Shown: in pieces, positions 1 through 5,863 of the stretch
How positions within the stretch are numbered: position 1 is the stretch's first letter
Layout: the number at the start of each line of letters is the position of its first letter
Assembly: GCA_025353525.1 (NCBI GenBank)
Contig: JANXOO010001206.1
Location: 1 to 7,160, forward strand
Length of the DNA stretch: 7,160 bases
Direction: 5' to 3'
From: Schlesneria sp.
Lineage (GTDB): Bacteria > Planctomycetota > Planctomycetia > Planctomycetales > Planctomycetaceae
Made by a program: the position numbers and the translations under genes
Notes under the pieces: model-generated
Database searches by the model: none
What the model was told of the DNA's origin: nothing
What the model saw: only the letters and a program-made list of their open reading frames with translations

Positions 1-12
1 CCCCAACGATAT

Positions 13-48
13 CCCCCGACTGCTTCTCTGAGAACTTTGAAGCAGGGG
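13..48. repeat. Hairpin, possibly the terminator of an upstream gene
   Basis: CTGCTTC at 20-26 pairs exactly with GAAGCAG at 39-45 across a 12-base loop. Beyond it, CCC at 15-17 can pair with GGG at 46-48 if GA (18-19) is bulged. This is ten base pairs in total. There is no T-run directly after the 3' arm, so it is not a textbook rho-independent terminator. It could mark the 3' end of a gene just outside the window. Confidence 0.4.
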
Positions 49-54
49 TACATC

Positions 55-78
55 CGCAGTTTTCTTGCGAAAAATGCG
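55..78. repeat. Compact hairpin with TTGC tetraloop
   Basis: CGCA (55-58) pairs with TGCG (75-78), then a G59/A74 mismatch, then TTTTC (60-64) pairs with GAAAA (69-73) around a TTGC loop (65-68). This gives nine base pairs with one mismatch. Because the inner stem is T-rich on one side and A-rich on the other, either strand would carry a short U-run. It lies only six bases after the preceding hairpin, so the two may work as one unit, such as a bidirectional end-of-transcript signal or a structured leader. Confidence 0.4.
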
Positions 79-335
79 ACACAACGTTGCGGCGCGGGCC
101 GTGCAGGAACGGTGCGAGCTGATCGTGTTGCTCGAAGAGTGTACGCGGTATCTCACTCACCACCGCTTTCGACGATTCATCACCATGTGTCATTCGCGAG
201 GCGATCCCGAATCTCCGGTTTTCCGCACATTCACAAAAAAATACGTTTTTTCGATCTTGAGAAATCCGACAAATTTGGTGCGGACTTCTCACCCATCATC
301 CGTTGCCTCCCGGTCTCCGTCTCGTTAAAAGTTTA

Positions 336-359
336 TTGCGAAGACTTAATCTTTTGCAA
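336..359 (+). promoter_or_regulatory. Leader hairpin just upstream of hppA
   Basis: TTGC (336-339) pairs with GCAA (356-359) and AAGA (341-344) pairs with TCTT (350-353). The two short stems are separated by a small asymmetric internal loop (G340 against TT 354-355), with a five-base CTTAA loop on top. The 3' arm ends 26 bases before the ATG at 386 and 12 bases before the AGGA at 372-375. It may influence translation or mRNA stability, or be chance, as it is AT-rich and short. Confidence 0.25.
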
Positions 360-385
360 AGCGACTCAAACAGGATGGACTCCGC

Positions 386-2998
386 ATGAGGATGAACGGC
401 CATTTCTCTCCCGTGCGCGAAGTGAACACAGGCTCGTCAACATCAGCAGGAATTGAAGGATTGTCACAAAATCGGCTGGAAACATTAAGGCGTTCTCTCG
501 ATGACGGCATTCGGAAATTCGTTCGACTTTTCGGTCGATCGGGACTTTTGGCGGCTGCGTTTTTTTTGCTGGTTGTATTCGCGGGGATGCCGGCGACTGC
601 TGTTGCTGATGAACCGGCTCAGCATAGCGGTGGCGAAGCGAATCTGGTCTTGCCCGATTTGAATGACGTCAAATTCCTGTTCAATCTGGTTGGCGGCCGC
701 AGTCTTCTGTGGTTGGGTTTGATCGTCTCTGCAGCCGGAATCGCGTTCGGACTTGTTGCGTCTGCACAGCTGAAAAAACTTCCCGTTCATTCGTCGATGC
801 ACGACGTTTCAGAGCTGATTTACGAGACGTGCAAGACCTATCTGTTAACACAGGGCAAATTCCTGTTCATCTTGTGGCTGTTTATCGGAACGGTCATCTT
901 CGTCTACTTCAAGTACGTCGAAGGAATGGGCAATGCGAAGCTGGCGACGATCCTCGCCTTCAGCGTCATCGGAATTCTGGGCAGCTATGGCGTTGCGTGG
1001 TTCGGCATTCGGGTCAATACTTTTGCGAACTCGCGCACAGCTTTTGCCAGCCTGACGGGAAAAGCCTTTCCGTGCTATGCCATTCCACTCAAGGCGGGAA
1101 TCAGCATCGGCATGCTGCTGATCAGTGTTGAACTGATTTTGATGCTGTTCATTCTGATGTTCGTACCTGGCGACTACGCCGGATCGTGCTTCATCGGATT
1201 CGCGATCGGTGAATCCCTCGGCGCTGCAGCACTGCGAGTCGCAGGAGGGATCTTCACCAAGATTGCCGACATCGGCGCCGATCTGATGAAAATCGAATTC
1301 AAGATTGATGAGGACGATGCGAGGAATCCCGGCGTCATCGCTGACTGCACGGGTGACAATGCCGGAGATTCGGTCGGTCCATCGGCCGACGGTTTTGAAA
1401 CGTATGGAGTTACCGGTGTTGCGCTGATTACCTATATTTTGCTCGCCGTTCACGATCCGAGCGTCAAAATCCAGCTCCTTGTCTGGATCTTCATGATGCG
1501 CGTCATGATGATCGTCGCCTCGGGGGCTTCGTATCTGATCAACGAAAAACTCGCGACGAAAAAATATGCAGATTCATCGAGCTTCAATTTTGAAGATCCT
1601 CTCACGAAACTGGTGTGGCTGACATCAATCGTTTCCGTCGTCCTGACGTTCCTCGTCTCTGTGATTTTGATCCCGGGCCTGAACGGCGATCATTCGCTGT
1701 GGTGGAAGCTGTCGCTGATCATCAGCTGTGGAACGCTCGCCGGTGCGATCATTCCTGAAATCGTCAAGCTGTTCACGTCGACGGAGTCGGGACACGTTCG
1801 CGAAATCGTGACATCATCCGGAAAAGGCGGGGCGTCCCTGAACATCCTTTCGGGGCTCGTGGCAGGAAACTTCAGCGCCTACTGGTTGGGGATGGTCATC
1901 CTGCTGCTGATGACGATCGCCTACCTGATCAGTCTGTCGATTGGCGAGCAGATGATGCTGGCTCCGGCCGTTTTCGCGTTCGGCCTTGTCGCATTCGGTT
2001 TTCTTGGCATGGGGCCCGTGACCATTGCCGTCGACAGCTACGGACCAGTCACCGATAACGCTCAGTCGATCTACGAATTATCGACGATCGAATCGCTGCC
2101 GGACATCAGCAACGAAATAGAGAAGAATTTTCAGTTTGTTCCGGACTTCAAACGAGCCAAAGAGAATCTCGAGAAGAATGACGGTGCCGGAAATACATTC
2201 AAGGCAACGGCCAAGCCGGTCCTGATCGGGACCGCAGTGGTCGGAGCCACAACAATGATTTTTTCGATCGTCCTCGATCTGACGAACGGGCTGAAGCAGG
2301 AATTGGTGGTCAATCTTTCGATTCTTCACCCTCCGTTTCTTCTTGGATTGATCTCCGGTGGAGCCATGATTTACTGGTTCACAGGCGCCTCGATCCAGGC
2401 GGTGACGACGGGCGCCTATCGGGCGGTCGAATTTATCAAAGAGAAAATCAAACTCGACGACAGCGTTAAAAAGGCGAGCATCGAAGACAGCAAGAATGTC
2501 GTCGGAATCTGCACGAAGTATGCACAGGAAGGGATGTTCAATATTTTTATGACCGTCTTTTTCACGACGCTGAGTTTCGCGTTCATGGAACCGTATTTCT
2601 TTATTGGTTATCTCGTTTCGATCGCAATCATCGGGTTGTATCAGGCAATCTTTATGGCGAATGCCGGGGGAGCATGGGATAACGCGAAGAAACTCGTTGA
2701 AACAGAATTGAAAGCAAAAAAAACTCCTCTTCACGATGCCTGCGTCGTGGGTGACACGGTTGGCGACCCCTTCAAAGATACATCGTCGGTGGCGCTGAAC
2801 CCCATCATCAAATTCACGACACTCTTCGGCTTATTAACAGTTCCGCTGGGTGTGTCGATGAAACAGCATCAGGGTTCATTTCTGACGGTTTGCCTGGCGC
2901 TCGTTCTTTTGGCGATTTCGATGGCGTTCGTCTATCGGTCATTCTACGGAATGCGTATCAAGGTCACCCCGGATCAGCCTGACGCGGCCAAGACATGA
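386..2998 (+). CDS. hppA: Membrane-bound proton-translocating pyrophosphatase (divergent, K+-independent type)
   Basis: Integral membrane enzyme that hydrolyses cytoplasmic pyrophosphate to two phosphates and pumps H+ (possibly Na+) outward. The protein is 870 aa, at the long end for the family, with a signal-peptide-like stretch (residues 52-73, AVA before Asp75) and about sixteen further membrane segments. Ligands seen, aligned by eye to the mung-bean enzyme: K292, D295, D299, E309, D320, D324, D328 (GDNAGD 323-328), D550, N603, D765, K768, D790, D794, K797, D798. Gate residues R284, D335 and K809 are also present. K606 in GNTFKAT replaces the Ala of K+-dependent enzymes, implying K+ independence. 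E338 sits where Na+-pumping members keep their glutamate. The signature is divergent: one residue is missing after D299 compared with DLVGK, and DTSSVALN replaces DTSGPSLN. This resembles the Na+-regulated H+-PPase subfamily described by Luoto and colleagues. The start at 386 has AGGA ten bases upstream; TTG at 461, with AGGA nine bases upstream, is an alternative. The gene overlaps the next one. Confidence 0.96.
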   Translation: MRMNGHFSPVREVNTGSSTSAGIEGLSQNRLETLRRSLDDGIRKFVRLFGRSGLLAAAFFLLVVFAGMPATAVADEPAQHSGGEANLVLPDLNDVKFLFNLVGGRSLLWLGLIVSAAGIAFGLVASAQLKKLPVHSSMHDVSELIYETCKTYLLTQGKFLFILWLFIGTVIFVYFKYVEGMGNAKLATILAFSVIGILGSYGVAWFGIRVNTFANSRTAFASLTGKAFPCYAIPLKAGISIGMLLISVELILMLFILMFVPGDYAGSCFIGFAIGESLGAAALRVAGGIFTKIADIGADLMKIEFKIDEDDARNPGVIADCTGDNAGDSVGPSADGFETYGVTGVALITYILLAVHDPSVKIQLLVWIFMMRVMMIVASGASYLINEKLATKKYADSSSFNFEDPLTKLVWLTSIVSVVLTFLVSVILIPGLNGDHSLWWKLSLIISCGTLAGAIIPEIVKLFTSTESGHVREIVTSSGKGGASLNILSGLVAGNFSAYWLGMVILLLMTIAYLISLSIGEQMMLAPAVFAFGLVAFGFLGMGPVTIAVDSYGPVTDNAQSIYELSTIESLPDISNEIEKNFQFVPDFKRAKENLEKNDGAGNTFKATAKPVLIGTAVVGATTMIFSIVLDLTNGLKQELVVNLSILHPPFLLGLISGGAMIYWFTGASIQAVTTGAYRAVEFIKEKIKLDDSVKKASIEDSKNVVGICTKYAQEGMFNIFMTVFFTTLSFAFMEPYFFIGYLVSIAIIGLYQAIFMANAGGAWDNAKKLVETELKAKKTPLHDACVVGDTVGDPFKDTSSVALNPIIKFTTLFGLLTVPLGVSMKQHQGSFLTVCLALVLLAISMAFVYRSFYGMRIKVTPDQPDAAKT

Positions 2999-3717
2999 AC
3001 GACGGCGGGAAAGGACCTATGACTCCTTCATCCGAGGCATCGCCGTTGCCACCCCCGATGGTTCGCGGTCCGTTGTGGTTCACGCTGCAGATTCTGCTCC
3101 AGAATTTCTTTTGCGTTTGGCTGGGCTATCGTGCGTGCGGCTACGAACGACTGGAGAAAGAAGGAGGAGCGTTGATTCTTGCGAACCACCAAAGCTTCCT
3201 CGACCCGCTACTCGTGGGACTGCCGCTACGCAGACCCGTCAGTTTTCTGGCGCGTGCCAATTTGTTGAGCGTCCCGGTCATCGGCTGGATACTGCGTAAT
3301 ACTTTTGCCATGCCGATCAATCAGGAAGCGGCAAGCACAGCGAGTTTGCGAGAAACGATACGGCGGCTTCACCACGGATTTCTGGTAGGAGTTTTCCCCG
3401 AAGGGACAAGGTCGCCTGACGGCGGGATGAGCGAACTTAAGCCGGGGTTTGCCGCAATCGTTCGTCGCGCAAAGCACCCGGTCTATCCTGTCGGGATCGC
3501 AGGAGCCTACCAGGCGCTTCCCATCAAGAGCTGGTTTCTGAAACCGACCCGGGTTCGCATCGTTTTTGGCGAACCGCTTTCGGTGGCGGAACTCGAACAG
3601 TATGCCAGTCGCGAACAGGATGCCGCACTGATCGAACTCGTACGAACCCGAATCGCAGCCTGTTGCGAAGCTGCTGAAGGGTGGCGAACAACAGGAAAAC
3701 CTCCGGCAGCAGTGTGA
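2995..3717 (+). CDS. plsC: PlsC-type 1-acyl-glycerol-3-phosphate acyltransferase
   Basis: Likely transfers an acyl chain to the sn-2 position of lysophosphatidic acid, giving phosphatidic acid for membrane lipids, at the inner face of the cytoplasmic membrane. The 240-aa product has one hydrophobic segment (about 26-45) and the family's ordered blocks: NHQSFLD at 64-70 with the catalytic His65/Asp70 pair, FPEGTRS at 134-140 for glycerol-phosphate binding, and YPVGIAGA at 164-171. Block II is atypical: PINQ at 107-110 where most members have an Arg. The ATG at 2995 overlaps the hppA stop as ATGA, so translation is probably coupled. The ATG at 3019 has AAGGA at 3011-3015, but only three bases away. 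The first ~23 residues are Pro/Ser/Gly-rich, so either start leaves the domain whole. Substrate could instead be another lysolipid or an ornithine-lipid precursor; the motifs do not decide. Confidence 0.93.
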   Translation: MNDGGKGPMTPSSEASPLPPPMVRGPLWFTLQILLQNFFCVWLGYRACGYERLEKEGGALILANHQSFLDPLLVGLPLRRPVSFLARANLLSVPVIGWILRNTFAMPINQEAASTASLRETIRRLHHGFLVGVFPEGTRSPDGGMSELKPGFAAIVRRAKHPVYPVGIAGAYQALPIKSWFLKPTRVRIVFGEPLSVAELEQYASREQDAALIELVRTRIAACCEAAEGWRTTGKPPAAV

Positions 3718-3787
3718 AGATTTTGCTGTCGCGTGTGTCACTGAGAATGCGTCCGCTGACGAAACTATCAAGCGTCAAAAACTGATC

Positions 3788-3805
3788 TCCTGGAAAACGC
3801 CAGGA
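3788..3805 (+). repeat. Perfect 6-bp hairpin after the acyltransferase gene
   Basis: TCCTGG (3788-3793) and CCAGGA (3800-3805) are exact reverse complements around AAAACG. The sequence after it (ACTCTTTAG) has only a short T-run, so termination is possible but weak. It lies 70 bases past the acyltransferase stop and 92 bases before the next gene, in a 179-base gap with no other gene candidate and no clear promoter. Confidence 0.3.
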
Positions 3806-3896
3806 ACTCTTTAGTATGAACTCGCGCCTGAAGCCCATCAAAAAAGACGCAGTGTGTGTTTTCGACTCTCGTTTCGGGTGAGCAAAGGAAAAGAAA

Positions 3897-4778
3897 ATGT
3901 GGCGTCGCACGGTATTGATTGCAATCAGTATTTTCGGGTGTTCCTTTCTTCAGGTAAATCACGTTTTTGCACAGGCCGACCAGCTTGCCCTGCCCGAAAT
4001 TCGTGGTGCGAAAGCGGCAGCATCTAAAGTAAAAGAATCGGCCAAAAAACTGATTCTTCCTGGCGAATCGTTTCTGATCGAAGGGCGTCCTGCGTTTATC
4101 CTGACACCCGCGGGTGATCCACCTAAAGGATTGCGTCCCTGGATTTTTTACGCACCGACTCTCGAAGGGTATCCCGACGAGCATGAAAAATGGATGCACG
4201 AACAGTTTCTTGCAGCGGGGATCTCCGTTGCGGGAATCGATGTTGGCGAAGGTTATGGCAGCCCGCAGGGTCGGCAATTGTTTACTGCATTTTACAATGA
4301 AATGACAAAGAACCGCGGCTTCGCACACCGCCCCTGTCTGTTAGGGCGAAGCCGGGGTGGACTTTGGGTCAGCAGTTGGGCATGTGAGAACGCGGAAAAA
4401 GTTTCTGGTATCGCCGGGATTTACCCTGTCTTCGATTTCCGAACGTATCCAGGTATCGCCACCGCGGCACCTGCCTACGGGGTGACTGCCGACCAATTGG
4501 CCGAACGTATTCAGGAGTTCAATCCGATTGAACAGATTTCAAAACTGGCGAAAGCAAAAGTCCCTGCGCTCTTCATCCACGGTGACGAAGACACGATTGT
4601 TCCCATCAAAGAAAATTCGGCCGAGTTTGTTGCTCGTTATCGCGCAGCCAACGCCGAAGCCTTAGTAATACTCATCGTGGCCAAAGGGCAGGGGCACAAT
4701 TTTTGGGAAGGATTCTTCCGCTGCCAGGAACTGATCGACTTTTCGATTGAGCACGCTCGTCAGGGGGCCGCAAATTGA
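3897..4778 (+). CDS. Secreted alpha/beta hydrolase (prolyl oligopeptidase / dienelactone hydrolase-like)
   Basis: Exported serine hydrolase of unknown substrate. Residues 1-25 are a Sec signal peptide: basic WRR, a hydrophobic core (6-19), and VFA before Gln26 as a signal peptidase I site. The mature part is an alpha/beta-hydrolase domain of about 265 aa. GRSRGG at 150-155 is the nucleophile elbow (Ser152). HGDEDTIVP at 228-236 carries the acid, most likely Asp232. GQGHNFW at 264-270 provides His267. The triad order and spacing match the family. The start is supported by AAGGAA at 3885-3890, six bases before the ATG. The gene stands alone, with 179 bases before it and a terminator candidate after it. 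Family members include esterases, acetyl-xylan esterases and peptidases; the sequence does not choose among them. The region before the elbow (APTLEGYPDE, 86-95) looks like the oxyanion-loop area. Confidence 0.9.
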   Translation: MWRRTVLIAISIFGCSFLQVNHVFAQADQLALPEIRGAKAAASKVKESAKKLILPGESFLIEGRPAFILTPAGDPPKGLRPWIFYAPTLEGYPDEHEKWMHEQFLAAGISVAGIDVGEGYGSPQGRQLFTAFYNEMTKNRGFAHRPCLLGRSRGGLWVSSWACENAEKVSGIAGIYPVFDFRTYPGIATAAPAYGVTADQLAERIQEFNPIEQISKLAKAKVPALFIHGDEDTIVPIKENSAEFVARYRAANAEALVILIVAKGQGHNFWEGFFRCQELIDFSIEHARQGAAN

Positions 4779-4820
4779 ATCTTGCTCATCTTGACCGAAT
4801 TGCCTGATCTGGTTACGGTC

Positions 4821-4855
4821 CCGCAGCGGCTTTACGTCGCGCGGCAGGTTTTTTT
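4821..4855 (+). terminator. Candidate rho-independent terminator of the hydrolase gene
   Basis: CCGC (4821-4824) pairs with GCGG (4841-4844) and GCGGC (4826-4830) with GTCGC (4836-4840). This gives nine base pairs (one G-T wobble) with A4825 bulged and a TTTAC loop. Four bases later comes a run of seven T (4849-4855). It lies 42 bases past the stop of the alpha/beta hydrolase. The GC-rich stem plus T-run is the usual form, though the four-base spacer is slightly long. Confidence 0.6.
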
Positions 4856-4871
4856 AGCGGGAATGCACGTG

Positions 4872-4887
4872 ATCAATCGATATTGAT
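4872..4887. promoter_or_regulatory. Short dyad, possible operator upstream of the YdjM-like gene
   Basis: ATCAAT (4872-4877) and ATTGAT (4882-4887) are exact reverse complements around CGAT. The dyad is 97 bases before the ATG at 4984, in the only sizeable gap before the YdjM/CvpA pair. A perfect TTGACA follows at 4907-4912, but no acceptable -10 box lies 16-18 bases beyond it. An operator is plausible; chance is also plausible for a 6+6 AT-rich dyad. Confidence 0.25.
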
Positions 4888-4983
4888 TCGCGTCGTTCTC
4901 CGAAATTTGACATTTGATCGCTGCCAGTTTCCGGGCTGCGAACCGTTAAAACATTTTCAATCGGACTTGAGGCAAGGACGCCG

Positions 4984-5790
4984 ATGGCCGGGTTTCACAC
5001 ACATATTACAGTCAGCACGCTGGTCGGTGTCGGATATGCCGTCGTCGGCGAGAACGTCTTGCATTTGCCGCACTCGACGTGTCTCATCGGTGGTGGCCTG
5101 TGTGCAATGGCCGGGATTATGCCGGACCTGGACAGCGATCACGCCGTCCCCGCTCGAGAAACTCTCAGTTTTCTCGCCGCTGTCGCTCCGATGCTGCTGT
5201 TCTATCGTTTTCACTTTGAGGGACTGGCGACCGAACACATGCTGCTGTTCGGAGCTCCGCTCTATTTGCTCATCCGCTTCGGATTTGGACAGATGCTGAA
5301 AGTGTCTGTCCATCGGGGAATGTTTCACAGTATTCCTGCTGCAGTGATTGCTGGTTTGATCGCTTATGCGATCTGCGACACGGGCGTGAATCTCGGGCGC
5401 GGATTCAAGGCGGTCGGGGCCATCATTGGGTATTTAACGCATCTGATTCTGGACGAGATCTGGGCGGTCGAGATGAAAGAAGGTCATCTGCGACTCAAAA
5501 AATCGTTCGGCACAGCGATGAAACTTTTTGGAAATGTTCCGAGTGCCAATTCAGCCACATGGGGCTTGTTGGCGGGCTTGTCAGCATTTGCCGTCAATGA
5601 CCAGGGCCATCCCGAAATCGCTGCACCATTTCAAAAAGCGCGTCCTGGGTTGCTGATGCCTCAGCAACCGGCAACCCGAACAGCCAAAGACGAACAATTC
5701 CGGATTCGCCAGCAGCGGCTTCCTGCCGACATCAAAAAGCCGACGGGTCGAGTTCCCCAACAAAGCCGGCGAGACGACGAATGGCGTTAG
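4984..5790 (+). CDS. YdjM/DUF457-family inner-membrane metal-dependent hydrolase
   Basis: Predicted membrane-embedded protein of the YdjM family, usually annotated as a metal-dependent hydrolase; its substrate is not known. The 268-aa product shows the family's ordered motifs: His5/His7 at the N terminus, PDLDSD at 47-52, HRGMFHS at 110-116 (compare HRGFTHS in E. coli YdjM), and GYLTHLILDE at 149-158. These His/Asp residues are the likely metal ligands. Hydrophobic segments lie near 11-22, 62-75, 85-99, 117-133, 144-157 and 190-204. Residues from about 207 form a hydrophilic Pro/Gln/Arg/Lys-rich tail that is probably disordered and is not part of the family core. AAGGA at 4974-4978, five bases before the ATG, supports the start. 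It follows a terminator and precedes the CvpA-like gene by 73 bases, suggesting a two-gene unit. Confidence 0.82.
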   Translation: MAGFHTHITVSTLVGVGYAVVGENVLHLPHSTCLIGGGLCAMAGIMPDLDSDHAVPARETLSFLAAVAPMLLFYRFHFEGLATEHMLLFGAPLYLLIRFGFGQMLKVSVHRGMFHSIPAAVIAGLIAYAICDTGVNLGRGFKAVGAIIGYLTHLILDEIWAVEMKEGHLRLKKSFGTAMKLFGNVPSANSATWGLLAGLSAFAVNDQGHPEIAAPFQKARPGLLMPQQPATRTAKDEQFRIRQQRLPADIKKPTGRVPQQSRRDDEWR

Positions 5791-5863
5791 AAAAACCAGC
5801 CTTTTGCAACGTGCCGATCAAAATCGGACAATCAATCGACAAGTATCGGCAAGGATTCAGATT

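Larger units (their letters stand above)
1..385. other. Non-coding leader upstream of the pyrophosphatase gene
   Basis: I see no convincing gene here. The open frames that cross this stretch give low-quality, Arg/Ser/His-rich translations with no recognisable domain and no good ribosome binding site. The region holds two adjacent hairpins at its left end (13-48 and 55-78), an A7-TACG-T6 symmetric tract at 235-251, and a hairpin at 336-359. I looked for sigma-70 type -35/-10 pairs and found none good enough to call. The promoter of the downstream pair is presumably here but is not identifiable by eye. Confidence 0.6.

Noticed and set aside
37..456. Open frames of 139 and 87 codons in the left leader
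   Set aside because: The translations are Arg/Ser/His-rich without any domain, lack ribosome binding sites, and the longer one runs into the hppA start region in another frame.
845..1453. 202-codon - strand open frame inside hppA
   Set aside because: It lies wholly within the well-supported pyrophosphatase gene; its Gln/Asp/Arg-rich translation is an antisense shadow.
2078..2734. 218-codon - strand open frame inside hppA
   Set aside because: Antisense shadow of conserved pyrophosphatase codons; no domain and no start signal.
3718..3896. Possible promoter with TAGTAT at 3812-3817 before the alpha/beta hydrolase
   Set aside because: Only four of six -10 bases match and there is no -35 match at any usual spacing.
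3768..4328. 186-codon - strand open frame over the alpha/beta hydrolase start
   Set aside because: It overlaps the signal peptide and catalytic region of a clear + strand hydrolase, and its translation is Phe/Arg/Lys-rich and featureless.
4907..4912. Perfect -35 box TTGACA before the YdjM-like gene
   Set aside because: No acceptable -10 sequence lies 16-18 bases downstream; a six-base match alone is not evidence of a promoter.
5804..5863. In-frame ATG at 5804 as the start of the CvpA-like protein
   Set aside because: It would add 20 polar residues before the CvpA core, while ATG at 5864 has AAGGA at a good distance.
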